From Streptomyces sp. HUAS MG91 (GTDB lineage: Bacteria > Actinomycetota > Actinomycetes > Streptomycetales > Streptomycetaceae), in NCBI RefSeq assembly GCF_040529335.1, contig NZ_CP159534.1, forward strand, positions 8,184,001-8,248,000: a DNA stretch of 64,000 nucleotides, written 5' to 3'. Numbering within the stretch: the first letter of the stretch is position 1; each line of letters starts with the position of its first letter. The notes beneath the pieces are model-generated. The model did no database searches, was not told the origin of the DNA, and worked only from the letters and a program-made list of their open reading frames with translations. This document shows, one piece after another, positions 46,006-54,491 of the stretch. The position numbers and the translations under genes are program-made.

Positions 46006-46827
46006 TCATCCGGCCTGCAGCGCGGGCCTGCGAGGATGGGCCCGGCGGGCGCCCGGGTGGAAGACCAGGATCATCAGACGCGACCCCGGGGTGGTGAGCG
46101 GCTGGGCCGCGCACATCGTGGCCCAGCCGGGGCCCAGCCGGGCGTGCAGCAGCGGGCGTTCGTCACCGTCCGGGTGGATGACCGACCCGCCCGCCTCGTA
46201 GATGGGGGCGGCATCCGGGTCGGCCAGGACCTCCTTCTCGATCTGGCGCAGCGTGTCGTCGTCCGGGCGTGCCGCGAGCGCGGCCCGCAACTGGGGGAGC
46301 AGCAACGGCGCCCAGGCGGTGGACCAGTCCGTGAGCATGTGGCGCGCGTGCGGATCGAGGAGCATCCAGTGCATCGTGTTCGACGGGGGACAGTGGTCGG
46401 GGAACAGCTCCTCGAACGCCTTGTTGCCGGCCAGCAGGTCCCAGGACGCGTCGGACACGTACGCGATGTGCTCGATCCCGTCGACGGCCTCCTGCCACAC
46501 ACCGGGGATGGCCTTGCCCGACGACGAGTACAGCGGTCCCGGCGGATCCTGCAGCAGTGCGTACCGGCACAGCAGGACCCACTCCTGCTCGTTGAGCCCG
46601 AACAGCCGGGCCACGTCACGGAGCAGTTCGGTCGGCGGGTTCGGGTAACTCCCCGACTCCAGACGGTGATACGTCCCCAGCGTCCGGTGCAGCAACTGGT
46701 CGACCTGGTGCTGGGAGAGACCCGGTGCGCGTCGGCCCTGGCCCGTGGGGCGGGTGAAGCCGTGGGACTCGGGGGCTATGAGGGCGCGCCGTTCACGGAG
46801 CAGGGCGCGGAGCGCCTTCTTGTTCAT
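46006..46827 (-). CDS. XRE-type regulator with MmyB-like ligand domain
   Basis: A 273-residue regulator. The N-terminal helix-turn-helix (APGLSQHQVDQLLHRTLGTYHRLESG, here read in two parts) belongs to the XRE/MmyB group; the C-terminal domain (from about residue 95, WDLLAGNKAFEELFPD and LLDPHARHMLTDWSTAW) is the MmyB-like ligand-binding fold seen in methylenomycin regulation. Such regulators control secondary-metabolite genes. GAGGGA precedes ATG 46827. It is 82 bp upstream of the type III polyketide synthase on the same strand and probably activates it. An inverted repeat lies 21-38 bp upstream of its start. Confidence 0.83.
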   Translation of the reverse strand: MNKKALRALLRERRALIAPESHGFTRPTGQGRRAPGLSQHQVDQLLHRTLGTYHRLESGSYPNPPTELLRDVARLFGLNEQEWVLLCRYALLQDPPGPLYSSSGKAIPGVWQEAVDGIEHIAYVSDASWDLLAGNKAFEELFPDHCPPSNTMHWMLLDPHARHMLTDWSTAWAPLLLPQLRAALAARPDDDTLRQIEKEVLADPDAAPIYEAGGSVIHPDGDERPLLHARLGPGWATMCAAQPLTTPGSRLMILVFHPGARRAHPRRPALQAG

Positions 46828-46847
46828 GTGGGTAATCCCTCTTCGTA

Positions 46848-46865
46848 CACGCTGAGTTGAGCGTG
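46848..46865. promoter_or_regulatory. Inverted repeat CACGCT-N6-AGCGTG
   Basis: CACGCT (46848-46853) and AGCGTG (46860-46865) are exact inverted arms with six bases between, 21-38 bp upstream of the MmyB-type regulator's ATG. A size of 18 bp fits a dimeric helix-turn-helix protein, suggesting autoregulation. Confidence 0.4.
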
Positions 46866-47272
46866 AGCAGTCTAAATACTCCCAACATCTTTGGTAATAA
46901 ACATTGCCCGAAGAAAACGATCAGACGGTCCGTCATGATGGATCGTGCGGGGTTGCTCACCTGGCGGTTTCATCGACTGTGTGCAGGTAGACACAGTGAT
47001 GCGGCACCTGTGCCGGGCGGCTCGAAATTGGCCGAAATTTCCTGGCGGAGAGTAACCCACGAGCCTCCGGGCCGACTGAGGAAGAGAGAGCTGGACCGGG
47101 CCACGTATTTCGTTGGATGTGGCCGGAAAATGCGTTGCACGACGCACGTCCCGCGCTCGACCCCAGGTGGATCCGGAGGTCACTGGCTGCGGCCGGTGCC
47201 GTCACTCGCCATCGCGTAGCGGCCACGGCACCGGCCGCGCCCGGTCATCCCCGGCGCTTTTCGGCCCCGGCC
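46866..47272. other. 407-bp gene-free, partly A/T-rich region
   Basis: No convincing gene. The part near 46870-46930 is clearly richer in A and T than the surroundings and may hold the promoter of the regulator gene. A plus-strand frame through 46857-47219 has non-Streptomyces codon use and no family resemblance. A short inverted segment, GCAGGTAG with distant CACCTG near 46985-47015, is not convincing as a hairpin. Confidence 0.5.
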
Positions 47273-48466
47273 TCACTTTTCCGGCTTGCCGACATGCCGC
47301 ACATAGTCCTCCGCCGCCGCGTCCAGGCCGATGTCGTGCTGCGCCCGCTCGGACAAGTACCAGCGGTGCTCCAGGAGTTCGTGGTACAGCTCGGCCGGAT
47401 CCATGGGGGTGGGGAGCCGGTCGCGGATCGCGCGGACCGTCGGCCGGAACACGTCGCGCACCCAGCGGTGGGCCAGCACCTCCGGCCGGGCGTCGGGAGC
47501 GTCGTCCTGGGTCGCCATCCAGCTCTCCAGGTCGCTGAGGAGCCGCCGCGCCTGGTTCTCCTCCGCGTCCATCCCGGTCAGCCGCAACAGCTGGCGCTGG
47601 TGGTGCCCCGCGTCCACCACCTTGGGCACGAACGTGACCTCGTCGCCGCGCGGGGAGCGCGAGATCTGCATCTCGGCCACGTCGAACCCGAGATCGTTCA
47701 GCCGCCGGATGCGCCGCTCCATGTAGTGGTGCTTGCCCGCCGGGTACACCGAGGTGCGGGTCAGCTCGCTCCACAGGTTCGTGTAGCGCTGCTCGATCTC
47801 CGCGCCGAACTCGATCGGGTCGATCGAGGGGTGCAGCGCGCCCGAGGCCTCCAGGTCGAGCATCTCGCCGCTGATGTTCACCCGGGCCAGCTCGATGTCG
47901 TACTCGCGCTGCCCCTGGCTCAGCTTCGGGTGCAGCTCGCCCGTCTCGGCGTCCACGAGATAGGCGGCGTACGCGCCCGCGTCCCGGCGGAAGAGCGTGT
48001 TCGACAGGGAGCAGTCGCCCCAGGCGAAACCGGAGAGGTGCAGCCGGACCAGCAGCACCGCCAGCGCGTCCATCAGCCGGTGCACCGTCGTCGGGCGCAT
48101 CGTCGTCTCGAACATCGAACGGTAGGGCTGCGAGCCGCCCAGGTGCCGGGTGATCAGCACCGGCTCCAGCGGTCTGCCGTCCGGCTGCTCCCGGCCGGTG
48201 ACCACGGCCAGCGGGTCCACCGCGGGTATCCCGAGCCGGTCCAGCGTGCGCAGCATCTCGTACTCGCGCAGCGCCGGCCGCTCGGCGAGCTCCTTCACGG
48301 CGACGACCTCGTCACCGGCGCGCGCGTAGCGCACCACGTGCCGGGAGATACCGCGCGGAAGCGGCACAAGGTACTCCTCCGGCCATTCCTCCAGGGGAAT
48401 GTGCCAGGGCAGGGCGAGCAGGAGCACCGGGTGCTCGGGGTTGGTGGCGCTGATCTCGAGCGGCAT
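47273..48466 (-). CDS. DUF4032 protein with kinase-like fold
   Basis: A 397-residue DUF4032 protein. The N-terminal and central parts resemble lipopolysaccharide-kinase (WaaP/Kdo) folds: VVAVKELAERPALREYEML supplies a Lys, FAWGDCSLSNTLFRRD resembles the HGDxxxxN catalytic loop (His replaced by Trp-Gly-Asp) and YLVDAETGELHP the metal-binding Asp. The C-terminal DUF4032 part includes PAGKHHYMERRIRRLNDLG and FVPKVVDAGHHQRQLLRLTG. The family is very conserved in actinomycetes; whether it phosphorylates anything is not known. ATG 48466 is chosen over GTG 48472. It starts just after the end of the Gfo/Idh/MocA gene on the same strand, suggesting cotranscription. Confidence 0.85.
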   Translation of the reverse strand: MPLEISATNPEHPVLLLALPWHIPLEEWPEEYLVPLPRGISRHVVRYARAGDEVVAVKELAERPALREYEMLRTLDRLGIPAVDPLAVVTGREQPDGRPLEPVLITRHLGGSQPYRSMFETTMRPTTVHRLMDALAVLLVRLHLSGFAWGDCSLSNTLFRRDAGAYAAYLVDAETGELHPKLSQGQREYDIELARVNISGEMLDLEASGALHPSIDPIEFGAEIEQRYTNLWSELTRTSVYPAGKHHYMERRIRRLNDLGFDVAEMQISRSPRGDEVTFVPKVVDAGHHQRQLLRLTGMDAEENQARRLLSDLESWMATQDDAPDARPEVLAHRWVRDVFRPTVRAIRDRLPTPMDPAELYHELLEHRWYLSERAQHDIGLDAAAEDYVRHVGKPEK

Positions 48467-48478
48467 GCGCACAGGGTA

Positions 48479-49384
48479 TTAAGCCGGCGGCAGCGCGCCT
48501 TCGGCGGTGCTCAGGATCTCCGTGAGACGCAGCCCGAACCGGGCGTCGCACGGTGCCGGGACCCCGGTGCGTACCGACTCCAGGAGGACGTCGAGCGCCA
48601 CGGCGAAGGACTCCTGCGCGTTCCCGCGTCCCGACGGCATCGCCGACACCCCCGCCGTGCCCCGCAGCTCGACCGTGACTCCGGCCGCCTCGGCGGGAGC
48701 GGTCAGGCTCAGCGACGCGGTGCTCGACGCGCCGGAAGCGTGCCGCAGCAACAGGTGCACCGTGTCGCCCGGACCCCGCCCGGCCGCCACCGACGTGACG
48801 TCGCCGAGCAGCGGCAGCAGCACCGACAGGGCGTGCGGGCCCACGTCCCACAGGGCGCCCCGCTCCGCCCGCCACGGCGTCGTCGCCCGGATCTCCGCGT
48901 CGTCACCCGGGGTGTACAGCGCCCCGTACCAGTCGGCGCGACCGGTGAACCAGCCGTCCACCGTGGCCTGTTCGGCGATCCAGGCCGCCGTGGCGGGGGC
49001 GTACCGCATCGTGCAGAACACCACGGACGCCACCCCGGCCGCCGCCACGGCGTCGACGACCGCGCGCGCCGCCACCGGCTCCGTGGCGAGGGGCTTGTCG
49101 AGCAGCAGATGGCAGCCCGCGGCGGCGGCCCGCGCCGCCAGCGGCGCCTGGACGTCCGGCGGCACGGCGAACGCCACCGCGTCGCACGCCGCGAACAGCG
49201 CGTCCACGTCGTCGTACGCCGTCGTCCCCTGCGCGGCGGCGAGCTCGGCCGCGGCCTCGGGGCGGCGTCCCCAGACGCCGACGAACTCCGTGTTCTTGTG
49301 GTCGCGCAGGGCCGGGGCATGGGTCCGGCCGGCCCAGGAGCCGGTGCCGACAAGTCCGCAGCGCAGGACGTCTGGTGAGGTCAT
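48479..49384 (-). CDS. Gfo/Idh/MocA-family oxidoreductase
   Basis: A 301-residue NAD(P)-dependent oxidoreductase of the glucose-fructose oxidoreductase family, acting on sugars or inositols. The N-terminal Rossmann fold has RCGLVGTGSWAGRTHAPAL and FVGVWGRRPEAAAELA; the catalytic EKP-like motif is read here as LLLDKPLATE (Asp replacing the usual Glu), and the C-terminal domain has WDVGPHALSVLLPLLGD. Start ATG 49384. The 3' end is 12 bp from the DUF4032 gene start on the same strand. A twin palindrome for the divergent exporter lies upstream. Confidence 0.83.
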   Translation of the reverse strand: MTSPDVLRCGLVGTGSWAGRTHAPALRDHKNTEFVGVWGRRPEAAAELAAAQGTTAYDDVDALFAACDAVAFAVPPDVQAPLAARAAAAGCHLLLDKPLATEPVAARAVVDAVAAAGVASVVFCTMRYAPATAAWIAEQATVDGWFTGRADWYGALYTPGDDAEIRATTPWRAERGALWDVGPHALSVLLPLLGDVTSVAAGRGPGDTVHLLLRHASGASSTASLSLTAPAEAAGVTVELRGTAGVSAMPSGRGNAQESFAVALDVLLESVRTGVPAPCDARFGLRLTEILSTAEGALPPA

Positions 49385-49453
49385 GGCCGCAGTATGGCGC
49401 GACCGGGGCGGATCCCGCGCGGGGCCCGGGGTGGCGACAGGCGGGCACGCGTT

Positions 49454-49495
49454 GGTGAATACTGATTCACCACCCGGGTGAATGGGCATTCACCC
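49454..49495. promoter_or_regulatory. Twin palindromic operators GGTGAAT-N4-ATTCACC
   Basis: GGTGAATACTGATTCACC (49454-49471) and GGGTGAATGGGCATTCACCC (49476-49495) are two perfect palindromes of the same design, centres 23 bp apart, about 60-100 bp upstream of the exporter's ATG. They are very likely bound by the TetR protein encoded directly after the exporter (51035-51607). Confidence 0.8.
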
Positions 49496-49554
49496 ATTTC
49501 GTCGGCCCGGCGCCGCGCCTCCCGCGCCGCGCCCGCGCACCCCGCAGGAGTCCC

Positions 49555-51030
49555 ATGGACCACGTCCCGATACCGACGCTGCCCGAACCGGCCGTCCGGC
49601 CCCGTCTGCGGGAACGGCTCACCATCCCCGTCCTCGCCTTCGGCGGCATCCTCATGGCCGTCATGCAGACGGTCGTCGTCCCGCTCCTGCCCGACCTGCC
49701 GAAGCTCACCGGCGCGTCGCCGTCGGCCGTCTCCTGGATGGTCACCGCCACCCTGCTGGCGGGCGCCGTCCTCACGCCGGTGCTCGGCCGGGCCGGCGAC
49801 ATGTACGGCAAGCGCCGCGTGCTGCTGATCGCCCTCGCCCTGATGACCACCGGCTCCGTGCTGTGCGCGCTGACCTCCGACATCCGCGTCCTCATCGCGG
49901 CCCGCGCGCTCCAGGGCGCCGCCGCGGCCGTCGTGCCGCTGTCCATCAGCATCCTGCGCGACGAACTCCCGCCCCACCGCACCGGATCCGCCGTCGCGCT
50001 GATGAGCTCCACCGTCGGCATCGGCGCCGCGCTCGGCCTGCCGCTCGCCGCGCTCATCGTCCAGTACGCCGACTGGCACGTGATGTTCTGGGCCACCGCC
50101 GCGCTCGGCGCCCTCGGCCTCGCCGCCGCCTGGTGGGCCGTGCGCGAGTCGCCGGTGCGCAACCCCGGCCGCTTCGACGTCCTCGGCACCCTGGGCCTCG
50201 CCACCGGCCTGGTCTGTCTGCTGCTCGGCGTCTCGCAGGGCGGCCAGTGGGGCTGGGGCAGCACCCGGATCCTCGGCCTGTTCGCGGGCGCCGTCGTCGT
50301 GCTCGCCCTGTGGTCCTGGCAGCAGCTGCGGGCCACGAGCCCCCTGGTGGACCTGCGGCTCGCCGCCGGCCGCCGGGTCGGACTGCCGCACGTCGCCGCC
50401 CTGTTCACCGGCTTCGCGTTCTACGCCAACTCACTGGTCACGGCGCAGCTCGTGCAGGCGCCCGTCGAGACCGGCTACGGCCTCGGCCTGTCGATCGTGG
50501 CGACCGGCCTGTGCATGCTGCCCAGCGGCGTCATCATGCTGATCTTCTCCCCGGTGTCGGCCCGCATCTCCACCGCCCGCGGCCCGCGCGTCACCCTCGC
50601 CCTCGGCGGCGTCGTCCTCGCCCTCGGCTACGCGATCCGGGTCGTCGACAGCACCGACCTGTGGGTGATCCTGGTCGGCGCCGCCGTCGTCTCCACCGGC
50701 ACCACCCTGGCGTACTCCGCCCTGCCCACCCTGATCCTGCGCGCCGTCCCGCCCACCGCCACCGCCTCCGCCAACGGCGTCAACGTGCTGATGCGCACCA
50801 TCGGTCAGTCCGTCTCCAGCGCCGCCGTCACCGCCGTCCTCGTGCACCACACGATGCGCGTCGGCGGCACCGACGTGTCGACGCTGCACGGCTACCGGCT
50901 CGCCTTCGTCATGGCCGGTACGGTCGCCCTGGTGGCCGCCGCCGTCTCCCTGTGCGTACCGTCCGACAGAAAGGGCGGGCCCGCCGGCGCGGGCGCACCG
51001 GTCCCGCTGGCGACGGCGAAGGGAGCATGA
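49555..51030 (+). CDS. DHA2-family MFS multidrug exporter
   Basis: A 491-residue 14-helix transporter of the DHA2 family. FGGILMAVMQTVVVPLLPDLPKL is the first helix, GRAGDMYGKRRVLLIALAL the loop 2-3 motif A, ARALQGAAAAVVPLSISILRDE motif B and STVGIGAALGLPLAALIV motif C of exporters. GCAGGAG precedes ATG 49555. Four bases after its stop begins a TetR gene, so exporter and repressor form one operon. Two palindromes upstream are the likely repressor sites. The ligand and exported compound are unknown. Confidence 0.9.
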   Translation: MDHVPIPTLPEPAVRPRLRERLTIPVLAFGGILMAVMQTVVVPLLPDLPKLTGASPSAVSWMVTATLLAGAVLTPVLGRAGDMYGKRRVLLIALALMTTGSVLCALTSDIRVLIAARALQGAAAAVVPLSISILRDELPPHRTGSAVALMSSTVGIGAALGLPLAALIVQYADWHVMFWATAALGALGLAAAWWAVRESPVRNPGRFDVLGTLGLATGLVCLLLGVSQGGQWGWGSTRILGLFAGAVVVLALWSWQQLRATSPLVDLRLAAGRRVGLPHVAALFTGFAFYANSLVTAQLVQAPVETGYGLGLSIVATGLCMLPSGVIMLIFSPVSARISTARGPRVTLALGGVVLALGYAIRVVDSTDLWVILVGAAVVSTGTTLAYSALPTLILRAVPPTATASANGVNVLMRTIGQSVSSAAVTAVLVHHTMRVGGTDVSTLHGYRLAFVMAGTVALVAAAVSLCVPSDRKGGPAGAGAPVPLATAKGA

Positions 51031-51034
51031 GGAG

Positions 51035-51607
51035 ATGACCACGGCGCGGCCGGCCGTCCGGCGCGACGCGGAGGCGAGCCGGGCCGCCATCGTGAAGGCC
51101 GCCCGGCATCTGCTGGCCCGCCACGCGCACGGCGACATCACGCTCAGGGCGATCGCCGACCGGGCCGGCGTCAGCCCGCCGCTGATCCTCAAGTACTTCG
51201 GCAACAAGGACGCCCTCTTCGCGAGCGTCATGGACTTCGAGGCCGACGTCGACGTCCTGCTCGACGCACCCCTGGAGGAGCTGGGCCGCCACATGGTCCG
51301 CTGCGTCCTCAGCGGCCAGTCCGAGCGCGGCGCCGACCCGATCCTGCGCATCGTGTTCGCCCCGCTGCACGGCGCGCAGGGCGACATCCTGCGCGCCAAC
51401 TTCCGTACGCAGGTCAGCGAACGCCTCGCGGCCCGGCTGTCCGGCACGGACGCGGGCCTGCGCGCGGAACTCGCCGTGTCGCTGCTGCTCGGCCTCGGCG
51501 TGATGTACGGCATCGCCCGCGGCCCGCAGGTGCGGGCCGCGGACATCGAGGCGGTCGTGGACCGCTACGCCCCGGCGGTCGAGGCGCAGCTGGTCCCCTC
51601 GGCGTGA
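51035..51607 (+). CDS. TetR-family repressor of the adjacent exporter
   Basis: A 190-residue TetR protein with helix-turn-helix ITLRAIADRAGVSPPLILKYFGNK at about residues 35-58 (shown here in the order of the family) and a ligand domain of about 120 residues (TetR_C_25-like, HMVRCVLSG and RIVFAPLHG). GAGGAG lies just before its ATG and only four bases separate it from the exporter gene. It most likely binds the twin palindromes at 49454-49495 and is released by the exported drug. Confidence 0.9.
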   Translation: MTTARPAVRRDAEASRAAIVKAARHLLARHAHGDITLRAIADRAGVSPPLILKYFGNKDALFASVMDFEADVDVLLDAPLEELGRHMVRCVLSGQSERGADPILRIVFAPLHGAQGDILRANFRTQVSERLAARLSGTDAGLRAELAVSLLLGLGVMYGIARGPQVRAADIEAVVDRYAPAVEAQLVPSA

Positions 51608-51609
51608 CG

Positions 51610-53487
51610 TCAGCCGCCGCGTACGGTCAGCGACTCGCCGAACGTCACGACGGTCTCGAACCCGTCGGCCCACCGCACCGTCAGCTCGCCGTCCGTGAGG
51701 CTCGTCCCGGCAACGGCCCCGTCGGGATCGGCGTCGGAGCCGGCCGCGCCGAGCAGGGCCAGCGCCGCGAACACCGCCGTCCCCTCGACCCGCGCCGACA
51801 GCCGGGGCACCCGCACCCAGGGCTCGTACGCCGTGCCCTCGGGCGCCCGGACCCGGTCCGCCGGACCCCACCCGTGCAGCCCGGCCAGCTCCGAGCGGAG
51901 CGCCTCCGTCGCCCATCCGGTGAGCGTCACCCGTGATCCGTGCGGCGCGCCGACGACCCGGTGCACCCGCAGCTCGTGCGCGCCCCGCGCCACGGTCACG
52001 CTCTCGACGCGCAGCCCCGGACACATCGGCGGCCCCGACACGAACGCCGGCCGGTACCAGGACGCCGCCCAGCCCCACCCGTCACCGTGCCCGGCGCCGA
52101 GCGGGTGGAGGCGCCGGCGGACACTGGCGACCCCGCCGACCTCGACGGACAGCTGGTTGTCGGCCACGTTCGTGAGCGACGTCGGGCCGGTGTGCGTGGA
52201 GTACGCCTGACGGCCGTAGTGCGCGTCGTCCTGGGCGGCGAACTCGCCCTCGTGCGGCCGGACGTGGTCGCTGCCGTGATTGTGCAGCCGCACGATCCCG
52301 TCGGCCTGCGTGGACTGCACGAGCAGCCCCGGCGCGGGCAGCGCGAGCACCCGGTCGGGGCCCTCGCTGGGCGCGGGCTCCTCCGGCGCCGTCCACAGCG
52401 GATCGCCCTCCGGGGCGAGCAGCGCCACGAACCCCTTCGACGCCCAGTACGGCGACGCCGGGCCCGAGTAGGGCTGGAGCGTGGCGGCGTGCGGGCCGTG
52501 CCAGCCGAGGCTCAGCAACCCCTCGTCCGTGAGCGCGCCGCGCTCCAGGAAGTAGCGCAGGCTGCCGCTGATGAGCCGCCGTGACGCGCCCGGCGACAGC
52601 GGCGTGTGCCCGGTGACCGCGCCCAGGCCGACCGCGGCCGACGCGGCGAACCGGTAGGCGAGCGAGCGCCCGAAGTGGATCGGCGCCCCGTCGCCGCCGA
52701 ACAGCAGGGAGAAGCCCTCCAGGTGCTCGCGCAGCCGCGGCCCGAAGCGCGCCGACAGCCCGGTGTCGCCCGACAGGTGGGCGTGCAGCAGCGGATACAG
52801 GTGCAGCGCCCAGCCGTTGTAGTGGTCGAAGGCCCGGCCGTCGCCGTCCGCGTACCAGCCGTCGCCCCGGTACCAGGTCTCCATCAGGTCCAGGGCCCGG
52901 TCCGTGGCGCGGGCGGTCGCCGCGTCGCCGCGGCCGACCTCCTCCAGGAACGACGCCACCGTGAAGGGGAAGAGGTACCAGTTGTTCGGCGCGGGCGTGT
53001 GGTCGATCGCGCCGCGCAGCCAGGCCTCGGCCCGGTCCTGCACGTCCTCGTCGAGCCGGTCCCACAGCCACGGCCGGGTCAGCCTCAGCCCCAGCGCGAC
53101 GGACGCCGACTCCACCATCGGCTGGCCCTGAACATGGTGGTCCAGGATCAGCGGCCAGGACTCCGCGTCGTCGCGGCCGGGCGAGCGGGTGCCCGCGGTC
53201 AGACCGCCGGCGTACCGCTCCAGCCAGTTGTGCGGGTCCTTGCCGTCGGCGCCCGCGACCCGGAAACCGGCCGCCAGGAAGGTGCGCGCGTACCCCTCCA
53301 GGCCGTCCGAGCGGACCCCCGACGCGGAGGGCCGTCCCGGCAGGTCGAGGAAGGCGCCCCCGGGGGTCGCCCAGCGCCAGGCGGCACCGAGGAGACCGTC
53401 CGCGACAGCCTCCCAGTGGGCGCGGGTGTACCCGGTGAACGGGCTCAGCTCGCGGTTCTCGTCGGGCAGTTCGAACGGGATGGTCAT
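51610..53487 (-). CDS. DUF2264-family protein, probably carbohydrate-active
   Basis: A 625-residue DUF2264 protein. Members are found in polysaccharide-use loci and look like (alpha/alpha) barrel enzymes joined to a beta domain; activity is not established. SPFTGYTRAHWEAVADGLL, RSDGLEGYARTFLAAGFRVAG, NNWYLFPFTVASFLEEVG, GWYADGDGRAFDHYNGWALHLYP and IHFGRSLAYRFAASAAVG are family-typical. No signal peptide, so it acts inside the cell, probably on an imported oligosaccharide. It is the last gene of the sugar ABC operon and overlaps the preceding dehydrogenase by four bases (ATGA). Its end is two bases from the TetR gene end. Confidence 0.85.
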   Translation of the reverse strand: MTIPFELPDENRELSPFTGYTRAHWEAVADGLLGAAWRWATPGGAFLDLPGRPSASGVRSDGLEGYARTFLAAGFRVAGADGKDPHNWLERYAGGLTAGTRSPGRDDAESWPLILDHHVQGQPMVESASVALGLRLTRPWLWDRLDEDVQDRAEAWLRGAIDHTPAPNNWYLFPFTVASFLEEVGRGDAATARATDRALDLMETWYRGDGWYADGDGRAFDHYNGWALHLYPLLHAHLSGDTGLSARFGPRLREHLEGFSLLFGGDGAPIHFGRSLAYRFAASAAVGLGAVTGHTPLSPGASRRLISGSLRYFLERGALTDEGLLSLGWHGPHAATLQPYSGPASPYWASKGFVALLAPEGDPLWTAPEEPAPSEGPDRVLALPAPGLLVQSTQADGIVRLHNHGSDHVRPHEGEFAAQDDAHYGRQAYSTHTGPTSLTNVADNQLSVEVGGVASVRRRLHPLGAGHGDGWGWAASWYRPAFVSGPPMCPGLRVESVTVARGAHELRVHRVVGAPHGSRVTLTGWATEALRSELAGLHGWGPADRVRAPEGTAYEPWVRVPRLSARVEGTAVFAALALLGAAGSDADPDGAVAGTSLTDGELTVRWADGFETVVTFGESLTVRGG

Positions 53488-54491
53488 GCCAGGAACGCCA
53501 GCCTCTCGCGTCGTACGGGATGGGCGAAACCGTCGCCCGCGGCGAAGCGCGCCACCTCGGCCACGGCCGTGTCGGCCAGCCGCTCCCACTCGCTGCCCTG
53601 GGAACCGGCGAGGTGCGGGGTGATCAGCGCGTTCGGGCAGTCCCACAGCGGGTGCTCCGGAGGAAGCACCTCGGGATCCGTCACGTCGAGGACCGCCCGG
53701 ATGCGGCCCGCGCGCACCGCGTCGGTGAGCGCGTCCTGGTCGACGACGGCGCCGCGCGCGGTGTTGATCAGGACGGCGTCCTCGCGCAGCGCGTCGAGCA
53801 GGGACCGGCTGACGAGCCCGCGCGTGGCCGGGAGGAGCGGCGCGTGCACGCTCAACACGTCGCTACGGGTGAACAGTTCGGGCAGCTCGACCCAGGTGAC
53901 GCCCAGTTCGGCGGCCTCGGCGGGGGACACGTACGGGTCGTGCAGCAGCACCTCGAAGTCGAACGGCTTCAGCAGCTCGATGACCCGGCGCCCGACCAGG
54001 GACGCGGACAGGATGCCCACGGTGCGCCGGTAGTTGCCGACATGGCCCGTCGTGAGCAGCCAGTTGTCGCGGGCCCGGGCCGCACGGAAGTCGCGGGCCC
54101 GCTCCAGGACGTGCTTGCCGTGCAGCAGGATCATCGCGAGGGTGTACTCGGCGACCGGCAGCGCGTTCGCCGCCGCCGCGGAGGACACCGCGATGCCCCG
54201 CTCCCAGCAGGCGTCGGTGACATGGCCGCGCACCGAACCGGCCGCGTGCACCACCGCCTCGAGACGCGGCGCCCGCGCGAGGACGTCCGCGTCCAGCTTC
54301 GGACAGCCCCAGCCGGTGACGAGGATCTCGGCGTCGGCCAGCACCTCCGTCGCGCGGGGTGTCGACAGGTCGGACAGGACGGGCAGCGGCGCGACGTCGG
54401 CGACCTCGGTGAGCGCGGCCAGGGACCGCGGCGTGAAGACGGCCGCCGCGGCCTGGGGGGACATGGCCAACGCCACGCGGGGATGGGTCAC
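53484..54491 (-). CDS. D-isomer-specific 2-hydroxyacid dehydrogenase family
   Basis: A 335-residue NAD-dependent 2-hydroxyacid dehydrogenase. ILVTGWGCPKLDADVLARAP and AVVHAAGSVRGHV form the substrate domain; the NAD site is TVGILSASLVGRRVIELL, where the usual GxGxxG has become GILSASLVG, and the later part has LINTARGAVVDQDAL, VLDVTDPEVLPPEHPL and NALITPHLAGSQG with the catalytic His. Starts at GTG 54491, overlapping the stop of the second permease by four bases (GTGA). In a uronate pathway it could reduce or oxidise a keto-sugar acid; this is inference. Confidence 0.85.
   Translation of the reverse strand: MTHPRVALAMSPQAAAAVFTPRSLAALTEVADVAPLPVLSDLSTPRATEVLADAEILVTGWGCPKLDADVLARAPRLEAVVHAAGSVRGHVTDACWERGIAVSSAAAANALPVAEYTLAMILLHGKHVLERARDFRAARARDNWLLTTGHVGNYRRTVGILSASLVGRRVIELLKPFDFEVLLHDPYVSPAEAAELGVTWVELPELFTRSDVLSVHAPLLPATRGLVSRSLLDALREDAVLINTARGAVVDQDALTDAVRAGRIRAVLDVTDPEVLPPEHPLWDCPNALITPHLAGSQGSEWERLADTAVAEVARFAAGDGFAHPVRRERLAFLA

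Noticed and set aside
46857..47219. Plus-strand 120-codon frame between the MmyB-type regulator and DUF4032 gene
   Set aside because: Codon use unlike the neighbours, no ribosome site and no recognisable motif.
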